From NCBI RefSeq assembly GCF_016924145.1, contig NZ_JAFFZO010000040.1, positions 1-45,163 on the forward strand: 45,163 bases of DNA, in the 5' to 3' direction. Positions 8,129-17,625 of the stretch are shown piece by piece. Each line of letters opens with the position of its first letter. The stretch's first letter is position 1. The position numbers and the translations under genes are program-made. This stretch comes from Amphritea pacifica (lineage in GTDB: Bacteria > Pseudomonadota > Gammaproteobacteria > Pseudomonadales > Balneatricaceae). The notes under the pieces are model-generated. The model had not been told where the DNA came from and made no database searches. It was given only the letters and a program-made list of their open reading frames with translations.

Positions 8129-9510
8129 ACGGCTGTTTCTTGCAGCGTTGCGGGTTGCTGTTTACTGATCATCCCTGCCCAGAACAGCAGGCAGCCGCCC
8201 GCCAGAACGCTGAGAGATATCCATAATAGCTTAGTGTATTTATGGCTATCGCCTAGCAGGTGAGTATGCCCGGATGATTCAGTGAAATACAGGGCCGCAC
8301 CTGCCAGCGCCATTGCGAAACAGCTGAGGTAACTCCATAAAGGAATATCGGTACGCTTACCCCACAAGGAGAAGAAAATCACCGGTGCAAGATACATCGA
8401 CGCGGTACCGCTCACTGCAACTGCGCTGAACAGATCCTTATTACCCGCGAATACCAGCAGTAACCCCAGTAACACAAAGACCGCCATGGTGATTCGGCCA
8501 TTAATCAGTGATGGCTCAATCCATTGCATATCCACCGCAACCAGCTTGGACGCGCTCGACAGGGTGCTGTCCAGCGTGGACATTGCCGAGATAACCAGTG
8601 TGATATTGAACAACAGCATTGGCACTTCACCGAGAAGTCGCATCAGCGTGTCATTCATCGCTTCACCGCTGATGGTGTTAGCGCCAGCGATGATACCAAA
8701 GCAGCCAAACAGGGCGATGCAGATAAAGCTGATCCAGGTTGCATGGTAGAAGCTTTTGCGGGTGGTCTCACGGTCTGCCAGAAACCCCCGGTCCATCATC
8801 ACCGGGTCATGCATCGGATAGCTCCAGATCTGTAACAGCGCTACCAGAATCAATACCGGTCCGGGATCCGTTATATCAAAGCTTTTAAACATCAGAGCCG
8901 TGCTGGTGAGCTGTCCTGTTGTCAGCACCAGAATGGTCAGGCCACCCAGCAGAACCAGAAACAGTATCATCTGAAACAGATCGGTACGCAGCGAGGCATG
9001 CAACCCGCCCAGCATCGAATAGATCAGTGTGATAACGGCAAACAGCGCCACGGCTGCGGTATAGGAGGTGCTGCCGGTGACACCGAAGAGGATGCCGATC
9101 ACCAGGATGTTGGCAAACACCTCGCTGATCAGGCGAATACCGATCACGAAGTTATAGCAGCGGGTGCCCCAGTGGCCAAACCGGTGGGCCAGAAACGCCT
9201 GAATGCTGCTAAAACCCTGGTCAAATCTGACTGAGTCGATAATTTTTGCGCCGGTCAGAAACGAGAGATAGTACGCGGCATACGCCAGGGTACCCCAGAG
9301 ACCATAATAAAAGCCAAGAATCGCAGCGTTCAGCAGAGAGCGGGCAAAGATCCAGGTTGTCACCTGTGAAAAGGTCAGCATTAACAGACCCGGGGGCTTG
9401 CCTTCAGGGGAGTGTCCACTAAAGAAAGCCTTGCTGTTGTTTGCTTTGGGGCTGAGAAAGACTGAAATGATCGCGACCGCAGTAACCGCAATGATAAGGG
9501 ATATGTCCAT
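8125..9510 (-). CDS. Sodium:solute symporter family protein (substrate unknown)
   Basis: This 461-residue integral membrane protein has about 12-13 hydrophobic segments and the SSS-family pattern: FSQVTTWIFARSLLNAA near the N terminus, a YSMLGGLHASLRTDLFQM loop, and SAMSTLDSTLSSASKLVAVD (~300-320), typical of the sodium-site helix. It should import a solute with Na+ across the inner membrane, but the sequence does not show which one. AGGA lies 6 bases before the ATG. It is first in a tight set with the metallophosphoesterase (4-base overlap) and the DUF2238 protein. Confidence 0.85.
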   Translation of the reverse strand: MDISLIIAVTAVAIISVFLSPKANNSKAFFSGHSPEGKPPGLLMLTFSQVTTWIFARSLLNAAILGFYYGLWGTLAYAAYYLSFLTGAKIIDSVRFDQGFSSIQAFLAHRFGHWGTRCYNFVIGIRLISEVFANILVIGILFGVTGSTSYTAAVALFAVITLIYSMLGGLHASLRTDLFQMILFLVLLGGLTILVLTTGQLTSTALMFKSFDITDPGPVLILVALLQIWSYPMHDPVMMDRGFLADRETTRKSFYHATWISFICIALFGCFGIIAGANTISGEAMNDTLMRLLGEVPMLLFNITLVISAMSTLDSTLSSASKLVAVDMQWIEPSLINGRITMAVFVLLGLLLVFAGNKDLFSAVAVSGTASMYLAPVIFFSLWGKRTDIPLWSYLSCFAMALAGAALYFTESSGHTHLLGDSHKYTKLLWISLSVLAGGCLLFWAGMISKQQPATLQETAV

Positions 9511-9637
9511 GAGCTGTCCTGGCTGCTGGTAAAATACTGATCCGTTATTATGACCGGGAAAACTGAAATAAGGATGAAAAACTGCTTTTGGCAGTGTCAG
9601 ACATCCACCTGTAGCTGGTACAGCCGCTTTACGCCAG

Positions 9638-9668
9638 ACAAAAAAAAGCCTGTCAGTTGACAGGCTTG
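9638..9668 (-). terminator. Rho-independent terminator of the TRAP / D-lactate dehydrogenase / usp set
   Basis: Read on the minus strand, AAGCCTGTCA / TGACAGGCTT with a short loop is followed by a run of eight T. It lies about 15 bases after the universal stress protein stop codon. Confidence 0.9.
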
Positions 9669-9682
9669 ATCATACTGAGAAC

Positions 9683-10171
9683 TTACACGTATTTTTTACC
9701 GGTCGGTACAGCGACAACAGGTACCGTCGCGCCTTTAATGACCTGACGCGTAGTCTGGCTGTGGTGACCGAAGGTGTTTTCAGAGCCCATCACAATCATA
9801 TCCACGTTGCGCTTAGCGGCTACTTTCAGGATAGAATCGGTATAGTTGCCCTCCACGATCATATGCTCGATGTCGAGATCGACGATCTTATCGAGAGAGC
9901 CCAGCTCCTCTTCGCAAAACTTTTCGACCCGGGTTTTCATCTGCTGCATAACCTGATCGATACCCTCGTCATGCATCTTCTTAACGATATCTTCCGGCAG
10001 ATAGTTTTGAATCAGGGCATGTCCCAATTCACCGATCGGCTCAATAACATGCAGCATAATAATATGCGCTTTCATGGTTTGAGCAAGGTTCACCGCCTGT
10101 CTGAAAACCGGGCGGGTGTGTTTGCCCAAAGAGGTTGTGTACAAAATGGTCTTAATCTCAGGGAGTGGCAT
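9683..10171 (-). CDS. Universal stress protein (UspA family)
   Basis: The protein has 162 residues from MPLPEIKTILYTTSLG. It has the single-domain Usp fold with the nucleotide-binding C-terminal pattern VMGSENTFGHHSQTTRQVIKGA ending VPVVAVP (~128-157). The frame is open to an ATG at 10186, but GAGG lies 9 bases before the ATG at 10171, and the family normally starts close to the first beta-strand (IKTILYTTS), so the later start is preferred. It follows the D-lactate-dehydrogenase-like gene by 18 bases and closes the operon. Such proteins often accompany transport or energy genes; its own role is unknown. Confidence 0.88.
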   Translation of the reverse strand: MPLPEIKTILYTTSLGKHTRPVFRQAVNLAQTMKAHIIMLHVIEPIGELGHALIQNYLPEDIVKKMHDEGIDQVMQQMKTRVEKFCEEELGSLDKIVDLDIEHMIVEGNYTDSILKVAAKRNVDMIVMGSENTFGHHSQTTRQVIKGATVPVVAVPTGKKYV

Positions 10172-10189
10172 GCTCAATATCCTCATAAA

Positions 10190-13069
10190 TTACTGTTCAG
10201 TGTTGGTGTGCTGAATCAGTTTGTTTTCTGGAACACTGTTGTCAGCATTGAGTTTTGGCTGACTGACACGATCCAGAAGATAAATGATCGATTTGTAATC
10301 TAAACCGCTATGGTGCGACAACCCGATCTCACAGGTGCGGCTGGTCGAGTATCCGCTGGTGCACCCCTCAATATCATCTTTGAGTGAGCGTAATGCTGAC
10401 TCATTCAGCTCGGGAGTTGAGAATCCCTTATCTCCGGCAAACCCGCAACAGGTTATCTGCTCCGGAATAACCAGATTGGTTACACAGGCTTCAACAATTC
10501 GCTTCAGCTTATCGCTGACCCCCATCCGGGTTGTACTGCAGGTGATGTGCAGCGCAACCGTTTCCTCGACCGGTGTTATCACCAGCCGGTCGAGCAGAAA
10601 CTCATGGATAAATTCTACCGTATCAAAAAGTTGAATACGTTGATCTGTATTATCCTTTAGTCTAAGGCTGCAGGGGCTGGTATCTGAAAATACAGGATAC
10701 TCGCCATTATTGGTAGCCTTAAGTAACATCGCTTCGGTTTCAGCGGCCTTATAATCGGCGGCCTCAAACATCCCTTTTGACTGGAAGGGCATACCGCAGC
10801 ACAACTGATCCAGATTCTCCGGGTAGATCACCTGATAGCCCGCCTTACGTAAGAGCTGCTCGGTCTTCTCGGCCAGAGATGTCTGCTCCTCATCGCCCCG
10901 TGCCGGCCCCATCGCCCGGCTGGCACAGCTGGGCAGATAGACAACCTTTGGCGCATCCGGGTGGGTCACCGGGCGGTGGATATTGATCTTAGGCGCCGCC
11001 GTAGGCATCGCCGGAGTCCATTGCTGTACCCGTCCCCCGGAAAGCTTACGGGTGGTGTCACAGATCGCCGTCATCGCTTTGGTGCCGATCAGGCCATGGG
11101 TCAGGTCAGCGCCTTTAAAGGCCACCTTGCTGGCCGTCATGACCCCGCCGTAGTGTTCTGCCAGCCATTGCGCCAGTTTCGTATGGCGTGCATTGTTCCT
11201 GCTGCGTAACAAGCGGGTCAGATCACCGGTGTTAATCTCAACCGGACAGGTGGTGGAGCATAACCCGCAGGCCGCGCAGGTATCTATGCCCTGATAAAGG
11301 TACTCTTTGCGCAGCTCTGCCAGTCGTTCAGGATCCTCATGGCTGGCCTCAAGCCGGGCGATCTCACGCCAGATAACAATTCTCTGGCGCGGAGTCAGGG
11401 TGAGATCCCGTGACGGGCAGGTGGGTTCGCAGAAGCCACACTCGATACATTTATCGACCAGTGGATCAGCAGCGGGAAGCGGTTTGAGGTTTTCCAGATG
11501 CACATGGGCATTGCGGTTTAGCAACACCCCGGGGTTGAGAATATTGTGCGGGTCGAATAGCTCTTTGATCTCCCACATCAGGGCATAGGCCTGCGCGCCC
11601 CACTCCTTCTCAACGTAGGGAGCCATATTGCGACCGGTTCCATGTTCTGCTTTCAGCGAGCCATCATATTTATCCACCACCAGGGTTGCCACATCATCCA
11701 TCAGACCTTCATAACGGTCTATCTCAGTCTGATCATCAAATGACTGGGTAAACACAAAGTGCAGATTGCCCTCCAGCGCGTGGCCAAAGATAAGCGCTTC
11801 ATTATAATCCCATTTGACAAAGATCTGGTGCAGGTCGTGCACTGCATCAGCGAGCTGCTCTACCGGAAATGCGACATCTTCAATAATGACGGTGGTGCCG
11901 GTTTGGCGTACCGCGCCGACTGCGGGGAACAGGCCTTTACGGATCGCCCAGTACTTTGAATACTCCTGCGGATCCGTTGTGAACTCGATATCGCGAACGG
12001 TCTCAAGCGAGGCGATAGAGACCTTAATCTGTTCAACCTGCTCAGCCAGGTGGTCTTTGCAGCCCGCCCGTGTTTCAACCAGCAGTGCTGCTGCATCATC
12101 CGGGAGCAGTTTGATAAAGTCAGGCATGCCGGGTTTATTTTCAATTGAACGCAGGCCCGCACGATCCATCATCTCAACGGCGGATACCGGGGTCTTTTTC
12201 AGTATTGCCACCGCTTCACAGGTGATGCGAACGGTGGGGAAAAAGATCAGTGCCGACGCTTTATCCGGATGCTCATCCACCGTGTTGTAGGTGATGCTGC
12301 TGATAAAGCCCAGCGTACCTTCTGAACCGATCATCAGATGTTGCATGATCTCGATCGGGTCCTGATAATCGATCAGTGCATTCAGTGCATATCCGGTGGT
12401 ATTTTTCAGCCGGTATTTATGCTCGATCCGTTGCCGCAGGGCGGTGTTGTCTCTGGTTTGCAGGGCCAGGGCTTCCAGAGCGGTCAGCAGACTAGCGTGA
12501 CTTTTTCTGAAGGCGCTGACCGAGTGGCTGTCTCCGGTATCGACAGAGGTTCCATCCGCCAGAATCAGCTTCATGCTGTGCAGGGTACGATAACTGTTTT
12601 GCGCAGTGCCACAACACATGCCGCTGGCGTTATTCGCCGCGATACCGCCGATCATTGCGGTGTTGATGGAGGCTGGATCAGGCCCGATCTTCTTATTAAA
12701 CGGAGCCAGATAGCGGTTCGCATGGCCACCGATGACACCCGGCTGAAGCGTGATACGGCTGGCATCATCCTCTATCTGATAACCTTTCCAGCCATCTTTC
12801 AGCTGAATCAAGACCGAGTCGGTAATGGCCTGCCCGGAAAGGCTGGTACCCGCGGCGCGGAAGGTCACAGGTATTCTGTGACTGAAAGCCAGCTTTACAA
12901 TACGCGCCACAGCCAGTTCCGATTCCGGGCGCAGTACCAGTTGTGGAATCAAGCGGTAGAAACTGGCATCGGTCCCATAGGCCAGGGTGCGAAGCGGATC
13001 AGAGATGATCTGTTCAGCGGGCAGAAATTCCTGCAATAGTTGCTTGAATTGTTGATATTCCTGCTTCAT
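10190..13069 (-). CDS. FAD- and Fe-S-containing D-lactate dehydrogenase-like protein (GlcD/GlpC fusion type)
   Basis: This 959-residue fusion begins with an FAD-binding domain of the GlcD/Dld type (~35-210, RAAGTSLSGQA and GPDPASINTAMIGGIAANNASGM). An FAD-oxidase C domain follows (~215-490, ending KAEHGTGRNMAPYVEKEW). Two 4Fe-4S motifs come next (CIECGFCEPTCP and CAACGLCSTTCP), then two CCG-type domains (LPSCASR, CCGMPFQSKG, CSTTRMG, CCGFAGDKGF). Relatives oxidise D-lactate, D-2-hydroxyglutarate or glycolate and pass electrons to quinone or cytochrome. Lying between a TRAP carrier and pdhR-aceEF makes D-lactate to pyruvate the best guess. The substrate cannot be settled from sequence. Confidence 0.88.
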   Translation of the reverse strand: MKQEYQQFKQLLQEFLPAEQIISDPLRTLAYGTDASFYRLIPQLVLRPESELAVARIVKLAFSHRIPVTFRAAGTSLSGQAITDSVLIQLKDGWKGYQIEDDASRITLQPGVIGGHANRYLAPFNKKIGPDPASINTAMIGGIAANNASGMCCGTAQNSYRTLHSMKLILADGTSVDTGDSHSVSAFRKSHASLLTALEALALQTRDNTALRQRIEHKYRLKNTTGYALNALIDYQDPIEIMQHLMIGSEGTLGFISSITYNTVDEHPDKASALIFFPTVRITCEAVAILKKTPVSAVEMMDRAGLRSIENKPGMPDFIKLLPDDAAALLVETRAGCKDHLAEQVEQIKVSIASLETVRDIEFTTDPQEYSKYWAIRKGLFPAVGAVRQTGTTVIIEDVAFPVEQLADAVHDLHQIFVKWDYNEALIFGHALEGNLHFVFTQSFDDQTEIDRYEGLMDDVATLVVDKYDGSLKAEHGTGRNMAPYVEKEWGAQAYALMWEIKELFDPHNILNPGVLLNRNAHVHLENLKPLPAADPLVDKCIECGFCEPTCPSRDLTLTPRQRIVIWREIARLEASHEDPERLAELRKEYLYQGIDTCAACGLCSTTCPVEINTGDLTRLLRSRNNARHTKLAQWLAEHYGGVMTASKVAFKGADLTHGLIGTKAMTAICDTTRKLSGGRVQQWTPAMPTAAPKINIHRPVTHPDAPKVVYLPSCASRAMGPARGDEEQTSLAEKTEQLLRKAGYQVIYPENLDQLCCGMPFQSKGMFEAADYKAAETEAMLLKATNNGEYPVFSDTSPCSLRLKDNTDQRIQLFDTVEFIHEFLLDRLVITPVEETVALHITCSTTRMGVSDKLKRIVEACVTNLVIPEQITCCGFAGDKGFSTPELNESALRSLKDDIEGCTSGYSTSRTCEIGLSHHSGLDYKSIIYLLDRVSQPKLNADNSVPENKLIQHTNTEQ

Positions 13070-13162
13070 TTAAATGCCTCGCCTTGGCAGCTGCTGATTC
13101 AAATGGTGATTCAGGATCTGCCCGATTAACGTGTGACCCGCAGGTCGGATGAAATAGAACAG

Positions 13163-13185
13163 CAGAAGGAGACGGGCTCCTTCTG
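13163..13185. other. Intergenic hairpin between dctM and the dehydrogenase gene
   Basis: CAGAAGGAG...CTCCTTCTG forms a 9-bp inverted repeat around a short loop in the 152-base gap. No T run follows on the minus strand, so it is more likely an mRNA-processing or stabilising hairpin than a full terminator. Confidence 0.45.
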
Positions 13186-13221
13186 TACTAAACATGCTAT
13201 ATATGTGGCTACCGGGAGTGT

Positions 13222-14607
13222 TTAGCCGTAAGCGGCCGCGGGTAGCCAGAGTACCAGTTGCGGGACGAAAACCAGCACCAGCAGACCGATAAGCTGCAAC
13301 AGAATAAAGGGGATAACACCCTTATAAATATCGCTTAGCTTAACACTCGGCGGGCAAACACCTTTGAGATAGAACAGGGCAAAGCCCACCGGCGGTGTCA
13401 GGAACGAGGTCTGCAGCGCCATCGCAACCAGCATCACAAACCACACCAGCTCAGGATTATCGACTACACCATAACCATCTATATCCAGTCCCAGTGCGGA
13501 GATAACCGGTGCCAGCAATGGCAGAATAATCAGCGTGATCTCAATCCAGTCGAGGAAGAACCCCAGCAGGAAGATCACCCCCAGGATAAAGAAGATAATA
13601 CCGTAAGGACCAAATGGCAGACCGGTCAGGAAAGACTCAATCAGCTCATCGCCGCCCAGTTCACGCAGAACCAGGGCGAAACAGGTCGCACCGATAAAGA
13701 TCGCAAAGATATAGGCGGTGGTGTTATAGGTGCCCTGCATCACCTCTTTCAGTACCCGGAAATTGAATTTGCGGTTGTAGATTGCCAGCAGGGTCGCACC
13801 AAATGCGCCTACGCCCGAAGCTTCGGTTGGCGTGGCAAAGCCACCAAAAATGGAACCCAGTACAACAAAGATCAGCAGCAGGGTGGGCAAGACAGCCTTC
13901 AGCACAGAGATAACAGTCTGAAGAGTGACTGGTTTGGTATCCGGTGGAATCGGGGCGGCTTCAGGTTTCAGCTTGCCGACGATGAGGATATAGATGATAT
14001 ACATCGCACCCAGCATCAGACCGGGGAACACCGCCCCCATAAACAGATCACCCACGGAGAGCCCCAGCTGATCCGCCATGATCACCAGCATAATGCTGGG
14101 TGGAATCAGAATGCCAAGCGTACCGGCGCTGGCAATGGTGCCCAACGCTAAAGGCATGGAATAGCCCTGCTTGGTCATCGAGGGTAGCGACATAACCGCC
14201 AGAAGTACTACGGATGCACCGATAATACCGGTAGAGGCTGCCAGAATAATACCGATAGCGGTAACCGTGATGGCAAGACCACCGCGCACCCGGCCGAACA
14301 GCTCCTGCATGGAGTTCATCAGACGCTCTGCAACGCCGGATTTATCGAGCATTATCCCCATGAAGATAAACATCGGCAGGGCAACCAGTATCCAGTTGTC
14401 CATGATCTTCCACAGCCGGTTTACCACCAGACCCAGCGTCAGAAAATCCAGTCCGGTAATGGTATCAAAATAGGTGTCCGCCAGATAACCGATCAGGGCA
14501 AATGCAACGCCTACCCCCCCGAGAACCCAGGCCACCGGAATCCCGGTAAACAGCAATACGATGAACGACAGGAACATCGCAATAACAAGAATTTCATTAA
14601 TTTCCAT
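13222..14607 (-). CDS. dctM: TRAP transporter large permease, DctM type
   Basis: This 461-residue protein has about 12 membrane segments. It carries the DctM signatures GIPVAWVLGG, TGIIGASVVLLAVMSLP, ASAGTLGILIPPSIMLVI and the second-half FLDWIEITLIILPLLAPV. It is the Na+-driven channel half of a TRAP carrier and pairs with the small permease and the periplasmic binder. It resembles the subgroup labelled mannitol/chloroaromatic compound transport, which includes keto-acid and lactate carriers. Its ATG overlaps the dctQ stop by one base (TAATG). Confidence 0.92.
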   Translation of the reverse strand: MEINEILVIAMFLSFIVLLFTGIPVAWVLGGVGVAFALIGYLADTYFDTITGLDFLTLGLVVNRLWKIMDNWILVALPMFIFMGIMLDKSGVAERLMNSMQELFGRVRGGLAITVTAIGIILAASTGIIGASVVLLAVMSLPSMTKQGYSMPLALGTIASAGTLGILIPPSIMLVIMADQLGLSVGDLFMGAVFPGLMLGAMYIIYILIVGKLKPEAAPIPPDTKPVTLQTVISVLKAVLPTLLLIFVVLGSIFGGFATPTEASGVGAFGATLLAIYNRKFNFRVLKEVMQGTYNTTAYIFAIFIGATCFALVLRELGGDELIESFLTGLPFGPYGIIFFILGVIFLLGFFLDWIEITLIILPLLAPVISALGLDIDGYGVVDNPELVWFVMLVAMALQTSFLTPPVGFALFYLKGVCPPSVKLSDIYKGVIPFILLQLIGLLVLVFVPQLVLWLPAAAYG

Positions 14608-15137
14608 TACGCATTGTCCCCTTTAAACAGTAAAACCGTGTCACGGTACAGACGTGACACTACCGCGATACCCAATAGCAACATACTGGCGGGCATAGCA
14701 CTTTTGACCAGCCAGCGATAGGGCAGACCCGAAGGAGACTCTGAGTGTTCATCGATACGATAGGAATCCGCAACGAAATCAAGACTGTGGATAAAAATAA
14801 CCGAGATAAAAGGCAGCACTAACAGCAGGATGCCCAATATTTCAATAATATATTTGGTTTTTGATCTGAAGGATGAATAAAACAGATCGACCCGGATATG
14901 CGAGTTAGTGGTCTGTGCATATGACAAACCAAACATTACTCCGAGTGCATACAGGTGCCATTCCAGCTCTTCTAAGACGATCAGACCATTGGAAAATCCT
15001 TTTCGCAGAATCACCTGAGTAATAATGACCAGCACCAGAATGACATAGACCCAGGCGATCATATGGCCGATTTTCTGGATGGCCCTGTCAATGCTGTCCG
15101 CCAGAGGGACCGAAGGCAGGCTGTTAGGCTCGTTCAC
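14607..15137 (-). CDS. dctQ: TRAP transporter small permease, DctQ type
   Basis: This 176-residue protein has four predicted membrane segments (~28-50, 65-85, 100-125 and 148-168). It contains the family pattern LEELEWHLYALGVMFGLSYA followed by HIRVDLF. It forms the membrane complex with DctM. Its stop codon overlaps the dctM start, so the two should be made together. Confidence 0.9.
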   Translation of the reverse strand: MNEPNSLPSVPLADSIDRAIQKIGHMIAWVYVILVLVIITQVILRKGFSNGLIVLEELEWHLYALGVMFGLSYAQTTNSHIRVDLFYSSFRSKTKYIIEILGILLLVLPFISVIFIHSLDFVADSYRIDEHSESPSGLPYRWLVKSAMPASMLLLGIAVVSRLYRDTVLLFKGDNA

Positions 15138-15298
15138 GATATTGCACCTTTACCAGTTTTTATTGTATTTGGAGTTAACGTTTGTAACGTCAGTATATGA
15201 ATAAGTTTTGAAAAAACTCTGTAAAACAGCGGCGCCGGTCGCTTCTTTGCAGAGTGCTCTCAGGTTTCAGAACAGATTTAAAACCGACAGACTAAACA

Positions 15299-15318
15299 CA
15301 GGGGCTAATCAGCCCCTG
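15299..15318. other. Hairpin between dctP and dctQ
   Basis: The perfect stem CAGGGGCT / AGCCCCTG with an AATC loop lies 28 bases after the dctP stop. On the minus strand it is followed by TGTTT rather than a strong T run. A leaky stop or mRNA stabiliser here would let the binding protein be made in excess over the permease, a common TRAP arrangement. Confidence 0.6.
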
Positions 15319-15345
15319 CGTTGCTAAGTCATATCAGATTCATGC

Positions 15346-16419
15346 TTAGTTGTTTTTCGCGCGTGGCAGGAATGCGTTGGCTTCCCAAAGGTCATAACCT
15401 TTGCGGAAAGTGCTCAGGTCATCCCAGACTTTCTTGAAGAACGGATCTTCAGCGGTCTTCTCAGCTACCACTTCGTTCCATTTCTCTTCAAAGGTGTTCA
15501 GCATAGTGTCATTCCAGTAACGGATATGAACGCCGTTTTCCTTTGCTTTAGCCATCACATCAAACTGCATTGATTCGCCTTCGGCTATTGCGTTAGTCAT
15601 TGATGCTTTACAGGTGTTATTAACAATCGCCTGCTGACCGGGGCTCATACCTTTCCAGGTGTCACCATTGATCAGTAGTTCGAAGATAGTTGCCTGCTGA
15701 TGCCAGCCTGGGAAGTAGTTGTATTTGGCAATCTTGTACAGACCCAGACGCTGGTCAATGGCGGGCTGAGAGAACTCGGTGGCATCAATCGCGCCTTTCT
15801 CCAGGGCGCCGAAAATTTCACCGCCGGGCAGTTGGGAGGTGGATACGCCCAGTTTTTCCATCACCGATGCACCAAGACCGAAGAACCGCATATTCAGACC
15901 TTTCAGGTCTTCCGGTGTATTGATCTCTTTCTTGAACCAGCCGGAAGTTTCCGGAGAGATAATGGCGCATGGGACAACGTGAACGTTGTAACCGTTGGAG
16001 TCATACATCTCCTGATACAGTTTCAGACCATTACCGTAATAGAGCCAGGCCATATATTCGCCAGCTTCCGGTCCGAATGGCACGGCGGAGAACAGCGCGG
16101 CAGCCGGAATCTTACCCTGCCAGTAGCCTGCGGTGGCATAGCCAGAGTTTACTTTACCGGATGATACAGCCCCCAGAATCTCCTTAGCGCCTACCAGTTT
16201 GCCCGGCTCGTAGATTTTCATCTTAATCGAGCCATCACTCATAACCGGTAACTGTTCAGACACCCACTTAATGGGGGTTCCCAGTGCGGGCAGGTGTGAT
16301 CCGAAAGCGATTGGCGTTTTCAGAAGTAACTTATCTGCCGCTTGTACTGCTGTGGTTGTTGCCGTCATAGCTGTTGTGATTACAGCTGCAGAGACCAGGG
16401 CCTTTGCGAATTTATTCAT
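15346..16419 (-). CDS. dctP: TRAP transporter periplasmic binding protein, DctP type
   Basis: This 357-residue protein has a signal peptide (about residues 1-27, ending VQA). The mature part follows the DctP fold, with LKGLNMRFFGLGASVMEKLG and the ligand-arginine region, then ALEKGAIDATEFSQPAIDQRLG. It resembles the TakP / lactate-binding subgroup, whose members bind 2-oxo or 2-hydroxy monocarboxylates. The neighbours (a D-lactate dehydrogenase-like enzyme and pdhR) point to lactate or pyruvate as substrate. Its promoter region holds a PdhR/LldR-like operator. Confidence 0.9.
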   Translation of the reverse strand: MNKFAKALVSAAVITTAMTATTTAVQAADKLLLKTPIAFGSHLPALGTPIKWVSEQLPVMSDGSIKMKIYEPGKLVGAKEILGAVSSGKVNSGYATAGYWQGKIPAAALFSAVPFGPEAGEYMAWLYYGNGLKLYQEMYDSNGYNVHVVPCAIISPETSGWFKKEINTPEDLKGLNMRFFGLGASVMEKLGVSTSQLPGGEIFGALEKGAIDATEFSQPAIDQRLGLYKIAKYNYFPGWHQQATIFELLINGDTWKGMSPGQQAIVNNTCKASMTNAIAEGESMQFDVMAKAKENGVHIRYWNDTMLNTFEEKWNEVVAEKTAEDPFFKKVWDDLSTFRKGYDLWEANAFLPRAKNN

Positions 16420-16507
16420 GATCTTCCCTCATGATGTTTGTTGTTTTTGTCTTTCTTTGCCGGATTCAGAACAGGCCATTCGGAGCCTTGAAAAATTGTT
16501 CTTGAAT

Positions 16508-16524
16508 AATTGGTAATACCAATT
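16508..16524. promoter_or_regulatory. PdhR/LldR-type operator in the dctP leader
   Basis: AATTGGTAATACCAATT is a perfect 17-bp palindrome. It fits the E. coli PdhR consensus ATTGGTnnnACCAAT and the FadR-family consensus TNGTNNNACNA. It lies 89 bases upstream of dctP, in the dctP-pdhR divergent region. Confidence 0.85.
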
Positions 16525-16545
16525 TACCATGCAATTAGTCGCTAC

Positions 16546-16573
16546 CTTAGAATTTAGAGCGGTGCCTTGTCAA
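16546..16573 (-). promoter_or_regulatory. Candidate promoter of dctP
   Basis: On the minus strand a perfect -35 box TTGACA (16573-16568) is followed after 16 bases by TCTAAG (4 of 6 matches to TATAAT). The predicted transcription start, near 16538, would place the operator at 16508-16524 just downstream of it. Confidence 0.45.
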
Positions 16574-16648
16574 TGCTTTTGTAACTAATAAACTTAGCTT
16601 CTTTTTTATAAAAAGCGCTATTTTTTATACAAATCAATAACAAACAGT

Positions 16649-16662
16649 ATGGTCAGACCAGT
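16649..16662. promoter_or_regulatory. Second PdhR/LldR-type operator, pdhR side
   Basis: ATGGTCAGACCAGT contains TGGTCAGACCA, a perfect match to TNGTNNNACNA. It lies about 150 bases upstream of pdhR, so it could serve autoregulation or act together with the site at 16508. Confidence 0.65.
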
Positions 16663-16811
16663 TTGCAAATGGTAATGCTGGCAACTTTTAAAAGCCCTGC
16701 CGGGGGCGATGGTGCTTTAGTTGTTGGCTCAGGCCGCGTTCATAAGCACCCTTAAAATTAATAACTAAAGAGTCAGTATTGAGAAGAGCAATGGCTGGCG
16801 GAGATGGTCAG

Positions 16812-17576
16812 ATGGCGTATCAGCGAGTGAAGCAACCGAAAATTTCAGATGTCATCATGGGACAGTTGGAAGAGATGGTTCTGGAAGGCACCCTTAAACC
16901 CGGGCAGAAGTTGCCACCGGAGCGGGAACTGGCTAAGCAGTTTGAAGTGTCCCGTCCCTCATTAAGAGAAGCGATACAGAAGTTGGCGGCGAAAGGGGTG
17001 CTGGTGAGCCGTCAGGGGGGCGGGACCTATATCTCGGAAGATCTGGGCAAAGCATTCTCTGACCCCCTGCTGGAGCTGTTCAAAACCCATCCGGAGGCCC
17101 AGTATGATCTGCTGGAGTTTCGTCATGCGCTGGAGGGGGTATCGGCATATTACGCAGCCCTGCGCAGCACCCCCGCCGATAAAGAGCATATCCGGGCCCG
17201 TTATGATGCCCTGCAAGGGTTTCATGACCGTAAGGAGTTTGATAAAGAGGTGTATGCGGATGTTGATTTTCATCTGGCCATCGCCGAAGCAACCCATAAT
17301 ATGGTATTGCTGCACATGATGCGGGCGCTGTTCAGTTTGCTGCGTCAGCATATCTGGGAAAACCTGCAGGATATCTATCCTAAAAGCGATATTCGCAGCA
17401 AAATTCATTTACAGCATTCTGTGCTGATGGAAGCGATCCTGGCGGGTGAACCTGAAAAGGCCCGCAAAGCGGCCCATGATCATCTGGCTTATGTGGAAGA
17501 TGCCCTGCTGGAGCAGGGGAAAGAGAATACCCGTCTTAAAAGAGCGCTGCGTCGGGCAGATGTAACAACCCTGTAA
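16812..17576 (+). CDS. pdhR: Pyruvate dehydrogenase complex repressor PdhR
   Basis: The protein has 254 residues with the chosen start, the same length as E. coli PdhR, and begins MAYQRVKQPKISDVIMGQL (E. coli begins MAYSKIRQPKLSDVIEQQL). The N-terminal winged helix has GTLKPGQKLPPERELAKQFE and RPSLREAIQKL (~25-65). The C-terminal FCD domain (~95-235) senses the effector, which is pyruvate in E. coli. GGAG lies 8 bases before this ATG; upstream in-frame starts at 16779 (TTG) and 16791 (ATG) are less likely. The FadR/GntR family also contains LldR, which reads nearly the same site, so the gene could serve both lactate and pyruvate control. Confidence 0.92.
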   Translation: MAYQRVKQPKISDVIMGQLEEMVLEGTLKPGQKLPPERELAKQFEVSRPSLREAIQKLAAKGVLVSRQGGGTYISEDLGKAFSDPLLELFKTHPEAQYDLLEFRHALEGVSAYYAALRSTPADKEHIRARYDALQGFHDRKEFDKEVYADVDFHLAIAEATHNMVLLHMMRALFSLLRQHIWENLQDIYPKSDIRSKIHLQHSVLMEAILAGEPEKARKAAHDHLAYVEDALLEQGKENTRLKRALRRADVTTL

Positions 17577-17625
17577 CCTGTCTTATGTATAAAAACTACA
17601 TTAATGGCTATTCATGCCATTCATA